Shown: piece by piece, positions 44,507 to 52,276 of the stretch
How positions within the stretch are numbered: position 1 is the stretch's first letter
Layout: each line of letters starts with the position of its first letter
Assembly (NCBI GenBank): GCA_903877385.1
Contig: CAIRDP010000033.1
Span: 17,042-81,041 of the forward strand
Length of the DNA stretch: 64,000 nt
Reading direction: 5' to 3'
Source: an uncultured Bacteroidales bacterium
GTDB lineage: Bacteria > Bacteroidota > Bacteroidia > Bacteroidales > FEN-979
The notes under the pieces: model-generated
The model's input: the letters and a program-made list of their open reading frames with translations, nothing else
What the model was told of the DNA's origin: nothing
Databases searched by the model: none
Program-made: the position numbers and the translations under genes

Positions 44507-44710
44507 TCACCCCCCGCTCACCAGGTGAAGTACCATCACATCGTCACTGTCCCTGATGGTTGCTGAATTGTATTCGTCTTTTTTTATGAGGGTCCCGTTA
44601 ATCCTGACCACCAGCATTTTAAAAGTGAATGTTTTGGCTTCCAACAGCTCATTAACGGTCATTTTATCCTGCTTAAAAGTTTCCTGAGTATTATTTAAAA
44701 TTATCTTCAT
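44507..44710 (-). CDS. thiS: ThiS/MoaD-like sulfur carrier protein
   Basis: A 67-aa ubiquitin-like sulfur carrier ending HLVSGG; the C-terminal Gly-Gly is adenylated and thiocarboxylated. The fold is ThiS-like (MTVNELLEAKTFTFKMLVVRINGTLI). It follows the ThiF-like gene by 35 bp. No other thiamine genes are nearby, whereas an AOR and cofactor genes are, so service as the sulfur donor for molybdopterin/tungstopterin is a real alternative to thiazole synthesis. The symbol reflects sequence family, not proven pathway. Confidence 0.85.
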   Translation of the reverse strand: MKIILNNTQETFKQDKMTVNELLEAKTFTFKMLVVRINGTLIKKDEYNSATIRDSDDVMVLHLVSGG

Positions 44711-44729
44711 TCAAAATTTATTAGAGCAA

Positions 44730-44746
44730 AACCCCTATCAGGGGTT
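44730..44746 (-). terminator. Hairpin between thiF and thiS
   Basis: AACCCC-tatca-GGGGTT starts at the thiF stop codon; on the minus strand TTG and a T/A stretch follow. It could reduce readthrough into thiS. Confidence 0.45.
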
Positions 44747-45327
44747 CATGATTTTAATAAAATCTCAAGTACAACATTCGCCTGCATGTTCGCAACCATT
44801 CCCACTCTCGGGGCCAGCGGGGGGAATTCGTTGCTGATCCCGGTGACTTCATCCCCGCAAATATGCAGGTTCCCCTCATGCCGGTAATGTATGCCTGCAT
44901 TCATCCCCCATCCAGCCATCCCCAGGCCCACGACCAAAGGTTTCTCAGGAAAAGCCGATAACACCGTCTCGATGAACATTTCCTTTTCTTCGGCCTGGTC
45001 AAAAGCTTCAACAATGACGTCGCAATCCCTGAAATATCTCAGGATGTGTTCAGGATCAAGTTTTACTTCATAGGCAATCACGCTAACCGACGGGTTGATC
45101 TGGTGAATGACCCGTTTAAGCGAAGGAGCCTTGGGCTCCCCAACCTGGCTGAGAAAATAATACTGCCGGTTCAGGTTGGACTCAGTGATTATGTCAAAAT
45201 CAGCCAGTATCAATGTACCCACCCCTACCCTTGCCAGAGCAACGGCGCAATTAGAGCCAAGTCCCCCGCAACCGGCAATGCCTACCGTCCTGCTTTTGAG
45301 CTTATCTTTTATCTCTGCGGATGTCAT
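44746..45327 (-). CDS. thiF: ThiF-family sulfur carrier adenylyltransferase
   Basis: An E1-like enzyme that adenylates the C-terminus of its carrier. The nucleotide loop is VGIAGCGGLGSNCAVALARVG, then LADFDIITESNLNRQ (the Asp and Arg of the E1 active site). At 193 aa from the MTSAEI start it is the short ThiF form without a C-terminal zinc-Cys cluster (no CxxC pairs). The track start at 45366 overlaps the TAAATTTG promoter element, so ATG at 45327 is chosen. The operon is thiF-thiS, divergent from the AOR gene. Confidence 0.88.
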   Translation of the reverse strand: MTSAEIKDKLKSRTVGIAGCGGLGSNCAVALARVGVGTLILADFDIITESNLNRQYYFLSQVGEPKAPSLKRVIHQINPSVSVIAYEVKLDPEHILRYFRDCDVIVEAFDQAEEKEMFIETVLSAFPEKPLVVGLGMAGWGMNAGIHYRHEGNLHICGDEVTGISNEFPPLAPRVGMVANMQANVVLEILLKS

Positions 45328-45363
45328 CAGGAAAACATTTAAAATTTTACTGAACTTCAAACA

Positions 45364-45371
45364 CAAATTTA
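45364..45371 (-). promoter_or_regulatory. Promoter -7 element of thiF-thiS
   Basis: The minus strand reads TAAATTTG, 37 bp before the ATG at 45327. The 370-bp stretch from here to the AOR gene holds no convincing gene or riboswitch. Confidence 0.55.
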
Positions 45372-45629
45372 CAAAAAGAAGGCATAAATGATTACTTCAT
45401 GGAGCATGAAAAGTAAAAAATACTCCCGCAGGTTTTCTCAAATTAATCCAATCAAAGCCGTAAAACCCCCGATTTCCTGCCCCCGCTCCCGCATCAGGCT
45501 GAGTGGAATTTATGGGGAGAGAATAAACTCTTCAGCATACTGTACAAGTCCGGGCAGGGTGGAATCGTTATGCAATGGAAAACATATCGAACTTTTTGAT
45601 TTACGGCGCTTTGCGATGAAATTTTTACG

Positions 45630-45637
45630 TATTTTTG
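45630..45637 (+). promoter_or_regulatory. Promoter -7 element of AOR gene
   Basis: TATTTTTG matches TAnnTTTG and leaves a leader of about 95 nt containing degenerate GATGCAGGATACAGGATGC repeats. Confidence 0.5.
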
Positions 45638-45739
45638 CAACGTTAATTGATTAACAGTTGCAAGATAAAGAGCACTTCGTGCTGCTGATGCAGGATACAG
45701 GATGCAAGATATCTTACATCCAGATCAAAACCCAAACAT

Positions 45740-47899
45740 ATGACCTTCAAAGAATTCCAAAACACCCACAAACTCCTCGCACAGTATAAATACAGCTGGG
45801 CTCCTATCGAAAAAGGATATAACAACCGTACCATTTACGTTAATGTAGGGGACCTTACAATAAAGGAAAAACCTGTAAATCAGCAGATGAAAGATAAATT
45901 CGTCGGCGGCAAGGGTTTTGACCTGCGGCTTCTCTGGGATTCAACTAAACCTGATACCAAATGGAACGACCCGGAGAATGAAATTGTAATTTCAGGCGGA
46001 CCATGTTGCGGGATCACCCAGTATTCCGGTGCAGGCAAGGCGATCTGCTGTGCCATCAGCCCTCAAACAGATATTGTTGTTGATTCGAATGTGGGCGGAT
46101 TTTTTGGTCCCTTCCTCAAATTTTGCGGGTTCGATGCGCTGGAAATACAGGGGAAGTCGGATCAGGAGGTAATGGTGGTTTTTGAAGAAGAACGGGAAGT
46201 GGTTGAGATCTATGAAGCAGGGGACCTGCCTACCGACAGCCATATCCTTGCCGAGATACTGCACGAAATAATGGCTAAACCCGAAAATGAAAAGGACAAG
46301 TACAATGTTTCGGTAGTTTCGGCCGGCACTGCTGCGGACCATTCCCTCATAGGGATGCTTAACTTCACGTTTTACGACATCAAGCGTAAAAAAGTCCGCC
46401 TGAAACAGGCCGGCCGCGGAGGGATTGGCACGGTTTTGCGCGACAAAAAGATCAAAGCCATGGTAGCCCATGTTAAAACCATTGGAGGGAACCGCAACAA
46501 CGTTGTGAACATGGAAGCCATACAGGAACGCGGGCGCACCTTCAACAAGGAAATGCGTGAGCTTGACGACAAGCAATGCGAAATGCGTTCGAAAGGCACG
46601 GCCCACCTCACCCACATCATGAATGATTACGACCTGCTCCCGGTCCATAATTTCAAATTCGGGAGCCATCCCAACGCCCACCTGATCAAGGGCGATGTAT
46701 GGAAGTCGTTCTTCACACAGAACGTACCCGACGGTTGCTGGGTAGGCTGCAATATGGCCTGCGCCAAAGGGGTTGATAATTATGAACTCCGAAGCGGTCC
46801 GTATAAAGGCGAGAAGGTCATCGTAGACGGGCCTGAATATGAGACCACATCATCCCTGGGTTCCGTTGCAGGTATTTTCAACCCTGACTTTACCATTGAA
46901 GCTAACTTTTACTGCGATACCTATGGCATCTGCACTATTTCCTGGGGAACCATCCTTGGTTTTGTGATGGAATGTTATGAGAATGGGATCATCAATGAAG
47001 AGAGAACTGGCGGACTTAAGCTGAATTTCGGCAATGCTGATGCGGCAATGGAGCTGCTTCACCAGGTTTCAAGGGGTGAAGGCTTCGGGCTTATCGCCGG
47101 CCAGGGTGTTCGAAAAATGAAAGGGATCTTTGCAAAGAACGGCTGGGGTGATCCCGGTTTCATGCAGGATATCGGCATGGAAAACAAAGGCCTCGAATAT
47201 TCCCAGTATGTTTCAAAGGAATCTCTGGCACAGCAGGGGGGTTATGCAATGACTAACAAGGGCCCCCAGCATGACGAAGCCTGGCTCATTTTCATGGACA
47301 TGGTCAACAACCAGATCCCCACTTTCGAGAAAAAGGCCGAGGCCCTTCATTATTTCCCTATGTTCCGCACCTGGTTCGGACTTGCAGGATTCTGTAAACT
47401 TCCCTGGAACGATGTGGAACCCGAAAACAATGCCCAGAGCGCTGAACCCGCCAAAGTTCCCGAGCATGTCGACAATTATGTTACCATATTCAATGCTGTT
47501 ACCGGCCTGACAATCGATAAAACAGAGCTCGTACGAATGTCCGAAAGGGTATATAATTTCCAGAGGATCTTAAGCATCCGCAGGGGTTACGGGCTCAGGA
47601 TGCACGACGCCCAGCCATACCGTGCCTGCGGTCCCGTTACAAAAGAAGAATACGAATCGAGGGCCGACCGCTACGATAAGCAGTTGCTTGAGAAAGTCGG
47701 ATTCGACCCTGCAGGTAAATCCACAGAAGAAAAAATGGCTGTCCTCAGGAAACACCGCGAAGAACAGTATGAAAAGCTCCTCGATGCAGTTTATGAACGA
47801 AGGGGCTGGACAAAGAACGGGGTCCCGAAGATCGAACATCTGAAAAACATAGGGATGGACCTGCCGGAACTGCTGGAAGTAGTAACACCTCTGCAATAG
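45740..47899 (+). CDS. Aldehyde:ferredoxin oxidoreductase-family tungstopterin enzyme
   Basis: A 719-aa AOR-family protein, usually a tungsten bis-pterin enzyme oxidising aldehydes to acids with ferredoxin. The N-domain includes FVGGKGFDLRLLWD, SGGPCCGITQYSGAGK and AGRGGIGTVLRDKKIKA, the pterin-binding parts. The cubane cluster ligands are C333, C337, C341 (CX3CX3C, against CX2CX3C in the archaeal AOR) and C552 in AGFCKLPW. It is about 100 residues longer than classic AORs, with a charged C-terminal extension. Substrate cannot be told. The wtp/moa operon 6 kb away would supply metal and cofactor. Confidence 0.9.
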   Translation: MTFKEFQNTHKLLAQYKYSWAPIEKGYNNRTIYVNVGDLTIKEKPVNQQMKDKFVGGKGFDLRLLWDSTKPDTKWNDPENEIVISGGPCCGITQYSGAGKAICCAISPQTDIVVDSNVGGFFGPFLKFCGFDALEIQGKSDQEVMVVFEEEREVVEIYEAGDLPTDSHILAEILHEIMAKPENEKDKYNVSVVSAGTAADHSLIGMLNFTFYDIKRKKVRLKQAGRGGIGTVLRDKKIKAMVAHVKTIGGNRNNVVNMEAIQERGRTFNKEMRELDDKQCEMRSKGTAHLTHIMNDYDLLPVHNFKFGSHPNAHLIKGDVWKSFFTQNVPDGCWVGCNMACAKGVDNYELRSGPYKGEKVIVDGPEYETTSSLGSVAGIFNPDFTIEANFYCDTYGICTISWGTILGFVMECYENGIINEERTGGLKLNFGNADAAMELLHQVSRGEGFGLIAGQGVRKMKGIFAKNGWGDPGFMQDIGMENKGLEYSQYVSKESLAQQGGYAMTNKGPQHDEAWLIFMDMVNNQIPTFEKKAEALHYFPMFRTWFGLAGFCKLPWNDVEPENNAQSAEPAKVPEHVDNYVTIFNAVTGLTIDKTELVRMSERVYNFQRILSIRRGYGLRMHDAQPYRACGPVTKEEYESRADRYDKQLLEKVGFDPAGKSTEEKMAVLRKHREEQYEKLLDAVYERRGWTKNGVPKIEHLKNIGMDLPELLEVVTPLQ

Positions 47900-47914
47900 A
47901 GATTTGATGAAGTA

Positions 47915-49471
47915 ATGAAATTCCCCATCTGCATCCTGATATCTCTGATCCTGCTTACCGGATCCATTGCTTTTGCCCAGACCGGCACCAATTATATTCT
48001 GTTGCCTGAGGGCTTGCCGGTAGATTCTGTTGTTAAAACAGCGGCACATATTTCACCTTCAGCCAGGCAGGCCGCCTGGCAGGAACTGGAATTTACCGTA
48101 TTTTTCCATTTCGGCATCAATACGTTTGCCGGCCTGGAATGGGGGAATAAGGATGTGAAAACGAAAATATTCAACCCTTCGGAGTTGGATGCAAGGCAAT
48201 GGGTACGCACAGCAAAAGAAGCCGGTGCAAAGCTTGCCATCCTCGTTGCCAAACACCATGACGGGTTTTGCAACTGGCCAAGTAAGTATACTGAGTACAG
48301 TGTTAAAAATACTCCCTGGAGGGATGGGAATGGAGACCTGGTTAAGGAAGTTTCGGATGCCTGCAAAGAGTACTCACTCAAATTCGGGGTTTATGTCTCT
48401 CCCTGGGATATACATTCGGAATTATATGGAACGGACCAGTACAATACTTACTTTGAAAACCTGCTCAGAGAGGTCCTCACACTTTACGGTGAAATAAGCG
48501 AGGTATGGTTTGACGGGGCCTGCGGTGAAGGGCCAAACGGCAAGAAACAGGTATATGACTGGATGGGATATTATAAACTTGTGAGGGAACTTCAGCCAAA
48601 AGCGGTTATTGCTATCATGGGGCCTGATGTGAGATGGGTAGGAACTGAATCGGGTTATGGCAGGGAAACTGAATGGAGCGTGGTTCCACTGCCCCGGGTT
48701 TCAATAGAAAGTATGGGTGTGGGGTCAAAACACGCTTCCTCCGAGGATATATTTTTGCCGCCGGGAGATATGATGCAAAAAGAGCTGGGCAGTGATGAGA
48801 GGATAAAAGAGGCGGCCGGTCTCGCCTGGTATCCTTCGGAAGTCGACGTCTCGATCCGCCCGGGCTGGTTTTATCATGAGAAAGAAGACTCACTCGTGAA
48901 AAGCCCTGATAAACTTGTGGATATATGGTTCAGTTCGGCAGGGAGGAATTCGGTCCTTCTTCTTAACCTGCCTCCCGACAAACGGGGGCTTATTAATGAG
49001 AACGACGTTAAAAGCCTTAAAGGCATGCGAGCTATCCTGGATTCGGCATTCCGTAACAACCTTGCAGCCGGGGCTGCTATAATACCGGCAAACGGCAATC
49101 CGAAGTTCAAACCCGAAAACATGACCGACTCAAAGCCAGGGACTTACTGGACCAATAAAAAAGGGAGCAAAACCGCTTCAATTATCCTGGAACTTAAACA
49201 ACAATGCTCCTTCAATTGCCTCGGCATACAGGAATATTTCAGGGACGGGCAGAGGGTTGAATCCTTCTCTCTCGAGATCCCTGATGGCAAATCATGGAAA
49301 ACTGTCGCTTCAGGAACCACTATCGGTTATAAAAGACTTCTACGTTTTCCCACTGTACATGCAAAAAGCGTGAGGATCAGGATAAACTCTTCAAGGGATA
49401 ATCCTGAAATTTCGGAAATCGGGTTATATTCGCTTCCCGAACGTCTTATCCCGGTCGAAATACAAAAATAA
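47915..49471 (+). CDS. Alpha-L-fucosidase, GH29
   Basis: A 518-aa exported glycoside hydrolase that removes alpha-L-fucose. The signal peptide is MKFPICILISLILLTGSIAFAQ. The GH29 barrel shows FTVFFHFGINTFAGLEWG, LAILVAKHHDGFCNWPS, GVYVSPWDIHS and VWFDGACGEG, whose Asp is the nucleophile position. A C-terminal F5/8-type sugar-binding domain (about 360-518) is likely. It starts 15 bp after the AOR gene, so is probably on the same transcript, which is an odd pairing. No SusCD pair is nearby. Confidence 0.93.
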   Translation: MKFPICILISLILLTGSIAFAQTGTNYILLPEGLPVDSVVKTAAHISPSARQAAWQELEFTVFFHFGINTFAGLEWGNKDVKTKIFNPSELDARQWVRTAKEAGAKLAILVAKHHDGFCNWPSKYTEYSVKNTPWRDGNGDLVKEVSDACKEYSLKFGVYVSPWDIHSELYGTDQYNTYFENLLREVLTLYGEISEVWFDGACGEGPNGKKQVYDWMGYYKLVRELQPKAVIAIMGPDVRWVGTESGYGRETEWSVVPLPRVSIESMGVGSKHASSEDIFLPPGDMMQKELGSDERIKEAAGLAWYPSEVDVSIRPGWFYHEKEDSLVKSPDKLVDIWFSSAGRNSVLLLNLPPDKRGLINENDVKSLKGMRAILDSAFRNNLAAGAAIIPANGNPKFKPENMTDSKPGTYWTNKKGSKTASIILELKQQCSFNCLGIQEYFRDGQRVESFSLEIPDGKSWKTVASGTTIGYKRLLRFPTVHAKSVRIRINSSRDNPEISEIGLYSLPERLIPVEIQK

Positions 49472-49477
49472 TAAGGA

Positions 49478-50578
49478 ATGAAGGCAGATAAAAAACTCAG
49501 GGCAAGACTTCAAACCGAGGTAGATACGGCCTATCTGTACCGTCGTGTTGCCTTGATGGAGGATGATCCCGAGATAAGTGCCATCTACCTTGAGATGGCA
49601 AGGATAGAGGAATTGCATAAGTCGAAGGTAATGGAAAAAGTGAGGGCCATCGACAAGGCTGCAAGGGAACCAAAACCCTCGCCAAGGGCAAGGATCATTT
49701 CCAAGCTTGGAGGATTGTTCGGCCGGAACATGATACTGGGAATCCTGCTTGAGGCCGAAAAAAGCATTACAAATGCTTCTCTTTCAAAGAAGGATAAAAG
49801 CGGTGAAAAATCAAACGGGGCCGAGGACAGGCATGTCAAGATACTCCAGTCGCTCGATCAGTTAAGCGGTGATAAAGTAAGAAAAATGGAGCGCGGCCAC
49901 CGGAATGTGGGCGGCAATGCATTAAGGGCTGCCGTTTTAGGGGCCGATGACGGGCTTGTAAGCAACCTCAGCCTGGTTATGGGTGTGGCGGGTGCCACCC
50001 AGGGAGGCAATGCAGTGCTCATTGCAGGACTAGCCGGTTTGCTTGCAGGCGCTTTCTCCATGGCCCTGGGTGAATGGATATCCGTAAAAAGCTCACAGGA
50101 ACTTCTCGAAAGGCAGATTGAGATCGAAATGGAAGAGATTGAAAACAGCCCGGAAGAGGAATTCGAGGAAATCATCCTTCTTAACCGTGCCAAAGGAATT
50201 CCCGAGGATGAAGCAAGGGAGATTGCCAACAAGATATTTTCCAATAAGGATAATATGCAGGCCTTGCTGGTTAAGGAAGAACTGGGGCTGAATCCGGATG
50301 ATCTGAAAGGTTCTGCCTGGGAAGCGGCAATAGCATCTTTCGTGCTTTTCGTGACAGGGGCAATCATTCCCCTTGCGCCTTTCATTTTTCTAAAAGGACA
50401 GCAGGCTGTCATCACCAGTGTGGTACTAAGCACCATTGCCCTCTTTACAATAGGAGCGGCAATTACCCTCATCACGGGTAAAGGAGTGTTCAAATCGGGG
50501 ATGCGGCAGGTCCTTATAGGGCTTGCAGCCGCTGCAGTTACTTTTTCATTGGGAAGACTGATCGGTGCAAACCTCTGA
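49478..50578 (+). CDS. VIT1/CCC1-type transporter with ferritin-like N-domain
   Basis: A 366-aa protein in two parts. Residues 1-130 look like a half ferritin/rubrerythrin helical pair (TEVDTAYLYRR, YLEMARIEELHK with EExxH). Residues 140-366 match VIT1/CCC1 iron/manganese transporters: LRAAVLGADDGLVSNLSLVMG, GAFSMALGEWISVKSSQELLERQ, and five membrane helices, ending LGRLIGANL. It resembles MbfA-type metal exporters. It lies 6 bp after the fucosidase gene. Confidence 0.88.
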   Translation: MKADKKLRARLQTEVDTAYLYRRVALMEDDPEISAIYLEMARIEELHKSKVMEKVRAIDKAAREPKPSPRARIISKLGGLFGRNMILGILLEAEKSITNASLSKKDKSGEKSNGAEDRHVKILQSLDQLSGDKVRKMERGHRNVGGNALRAAVLGADDGLVSNLSLVMGVAGATQGGNAVLIAGLAGLLAGAFSMALGEWISVKSSQELLERQIEIEMEEIENSPEEEFEEIILLNRAKGIPEDEAREIANKIFSNKDNMQALLVKEELGLNPDDLKGSAWEAAIASFVLFVTGAIIPLAPFIFLKGQQAVITSVVLSTIALFTIGAAITLITGKGVFKSGMRQVLIGLAAAAVTFSLGRLIGANL

Positions 50579-50610
50579 TCAGCGTTTCCTCTCCTGCCCC
50601 GTCAATAGCC

Positions 50611-51156
50611 CTAAGCAGGGATAGTCCGTTCAAGGTAAGCAGAATAATCCCTAACCTTGGGATGATATTCCTCATCCATCAGGGGCGATGAGATCAGATA
50701 GTCCGCAGTGGAACGATTGCAGGCCGAGGGGATGTTATAAAGAACCGAAATCCTTAGAAGGGCTTTTACATCCACATCATGGGGATGAGGTTGCATGGGA
50801 TCCCAGAAGAAAATCAGTATGTCGACCCTGCCTTCGGCTATCATGGCGCCAAGTTGCTGGTCACCTCCGAAAGGACCGGATTTAAGACGTATTATCTTTA
50901 TCTGGGCTGGTTTTTTCTTTTCGTCGGTCCTTGCAGGTTTATCCTGTTTAACAACCGAAACATCCGCATCGGGGTCTTCCACTCCCATTTCTATTTTACC
51001 CATCAGGGTATCGTTGACCAGCTTCCCCGTGGTGCCTGTGCAGATCAACTGATGTTTCATCAGTATCTGCCAGTTCCAGCCAACCCATTCCACTATATCC
51101 TGCTTGCAATTATCGTGTGCCACAAGGGCTATACGTTTCCTTTTTATTGTTGCCAT
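50611..51156 (-). CDS. mgsA: Methylglyoxal synthase
   Basis: A 181-aa enzyme turning dihydroxyacetone phosphate into methylglyoxal. IALVAHDNCKQDIVEWV, CTGTTGKLV, SGPFGGDQQLGAMI (catalytic Asp) and LIFFWDPMQPHPHDVDVKAL are family hallmarks. It is longer than the usual 152 aa because of a charged insert of about 30 residues (MGVEDPDADVSVVKQDKPAR onward) before the catalytic loop. A minus-strand TAnnTTTG element lies upstream, divergent from the Rieske gene. Confidence 0.95.
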   Translation of the reverse strand: MATIKRKRIALVAHDNCKQDIVEWVGWNWQILMKHQLICTGTTGKLVNDTLMGKIEMGVEDPDADVSVVKQDKPARTDEKKKPAQIKIIRLKSGPFGGDQQLGAMIAEGRVDILIFFWDPMQPHPHDVDVKALLRISVLYNIPSACNRSTADYLISSPLMDEEYHPKVRDYSAYLERTIPA

Positions 51157-51173
51157 AGTCTCATATTAAAGTA

Positions 51174-51181
51174 CAAAGATA
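51174..51181 (-). promoter_or_regulatory. Promoter -7 element of mgsA
   Basis: The minus strand reads TATCTTTG, 18 bp before the ATG at 51156. Confidence 0.55.
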
Positions 51182-51199
51182 CGACATCCGAATTTGTCC

Positions 51200-51207
51200 T
51201 ACATTTG
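51200..51207 (+). promoter_or_regulatory. Promoter -7 element of Rieske gene
   Basis: TACATTTG lies 27 bp before the ATG at 51235, back to back with the mgsA element. Confidence 0.55.
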
Positions 51208-51234
51208 CCGGTACATCTAAAAAATTATTCCAAC

Positions 51235-52239
51235 ATGATCCCGAACCAATGGTATGTAATCCTGGAGTCTGGCGAAATCAGGAAAAACCAGCTTAAAGGC
51301 TTCACCCGTTTTGGTGAAAAACTCCTGGCCTGGAGAGACTCTGACGGAAAACTTGCCGTGTTCCGCGACAAATGCCCCCACCGGGGCATACAGTTCAGTC
51401 TTGGAAAGATCAGGGATAATCATCTCCAATGCCCCTTTCACGGTTTTGAATTCGATACCACGGGCAGCTGTGTTCTTATCCCTGCTAACGGAAAGGCATC
51501 ACAGCCACCTGCTTATATCAGGGCCAATGCCTATCCGCTCAAAGAAGCCAACGGTTTCGTTTATGTTTGGTACACCCCTGATCCCCCGGCCGGTACTGCA
51601 ATTCAGGCAGATAAGCTTCCCGAAGTCCCATGGTTCGACAATCTTGACGGCAGCCTGGTATCTTCGGGTTTCACCGACCTCTGGAAAGCGCATTATTCCA
51701 GGGCAATAGAAAACCAGCTGGATGTGGTACACGTTCCTTTCATACATAAGACCACCATCGGCAGGGGCATAGGACCGGTAGTAAATGGTCCGTATATAAA
51801 GGAGACTGAAAACTCAATTTCTTTCTGGCCCTTCAATGAACAGGACAAAGGACAAAAGCCCCTCAGGCCGGACCAGGTAGAGGAACCACCGAAAAAAAGC
51901 ACCTACCTGACGTTCATCTTCCCTAACCTCTGGCAAAACCATATCATGGATTCCATGAGGATAGTCGTTGCTTTTGTCCCCATCGACGACAACCATACCC
52001 TCTTTTACCTGAGGACCTACCAGAAAATGGTCAAACTCCCGGTACTGAAAGAGCTGTACTTCGCCTTCACAAAGCTCTTTAACCTGATCGTTCTGAAGCA
52101 GGACCGCACTGTGGTCGAAACCCATCAGCCCCAGGCGACATCGCTTAAAATGGATGAACACCTGATAACAGGCGATCAGCCAGTCATCTTGTACAGGAAG
52201 ATGAGGGAAAAACTTAAAGCCATAAGCCATGAGGCATGA
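51235..52239 (+). CDS. Rieske non-heme iron oxygenase
   Basis: The ORF track extends this gene to 50779, but that part is antisense to mgsA; ATG at 51235 after its own promoter is preferred, giving 334 aa. The Rieske [2Fe-2S] site is CPHRG (C47, H49) and CPFHG (C66, H69). The mononuclear iron site is DVVHVPFIH (D163, H166, H171), as in ring-hydroxylating and demethylating oxygenases. No reductase or ferredoxin partner is adjacent, and substrate is unknown. An O2-using enzyme beside an oxygen-sensitive AOR cluster is notable. Confidence 0.9.
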   Translation: MIPNQWYVILESGEIRKNQLKGFTRFGEKLLAWRDSDGKLAVFRDKCPHRGIQFSLGKIRDNHLQCPFHGFEFDTTGSCVLIPANGKASQPPAYIRANAYPLKEANGFVYVWYTPDPPAGTAIQADKLPEVPWFDNLDGSLVSSGFTDLWKAHYSRAIENQLDVVHVPFIHKTTIGRGIGPVVNGPYIKETENSISFWPFNEQDKGQKPLRPDQVEEPPKKSTYLTFIFPNLWQNHIMDSMRIVVAFVPIDDNHTLFYLRTYQKMVKLPVLKELYFAFTKLFNLIVLKQDRTVVETHQPQATSLKMDEHLITGDQPVILYRKMREKLKAISHEA

Positions 52240-52276
52240 GGCATATTCCGATTCGCATGTCATGGCTCATGCCTTA
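52225..52276. repeat. Imperfect inverted repeat between convergent genes
   Basis: GCCATGAGGCATGAGGCAT is followed by the partly complementary ATGTCATGGCTCATGCC. It lies between the ends of the Rieske and pruA genes. Similar ATGGCTCATGGC text occurs at 26081-26100. Confidence 0.45.

Noticed and set aside
45388-45654. 88-aa plus-strand ORF between thiF and AOR
   Set aside because: No recognisable fold, and it overlaps the AOR promoter element.
45328-45739. TPP or molybdenum-cofactor riboswitch near thiF/AOR
   Set aside because: No conserved TPP core or Moco-type stem pattern could be read by eye on either strand.
45992-46681. 229-aa minus-strand ORF inside the AOR gene
   Set aside because: Shadow of the AOR frame, which has clear cofactor motifs.
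50779-51234. N-terminal extension of the Rieske ORF
   Set aside because: This part is antisense to mgsA and lies upstream of the Rieske promoter element.
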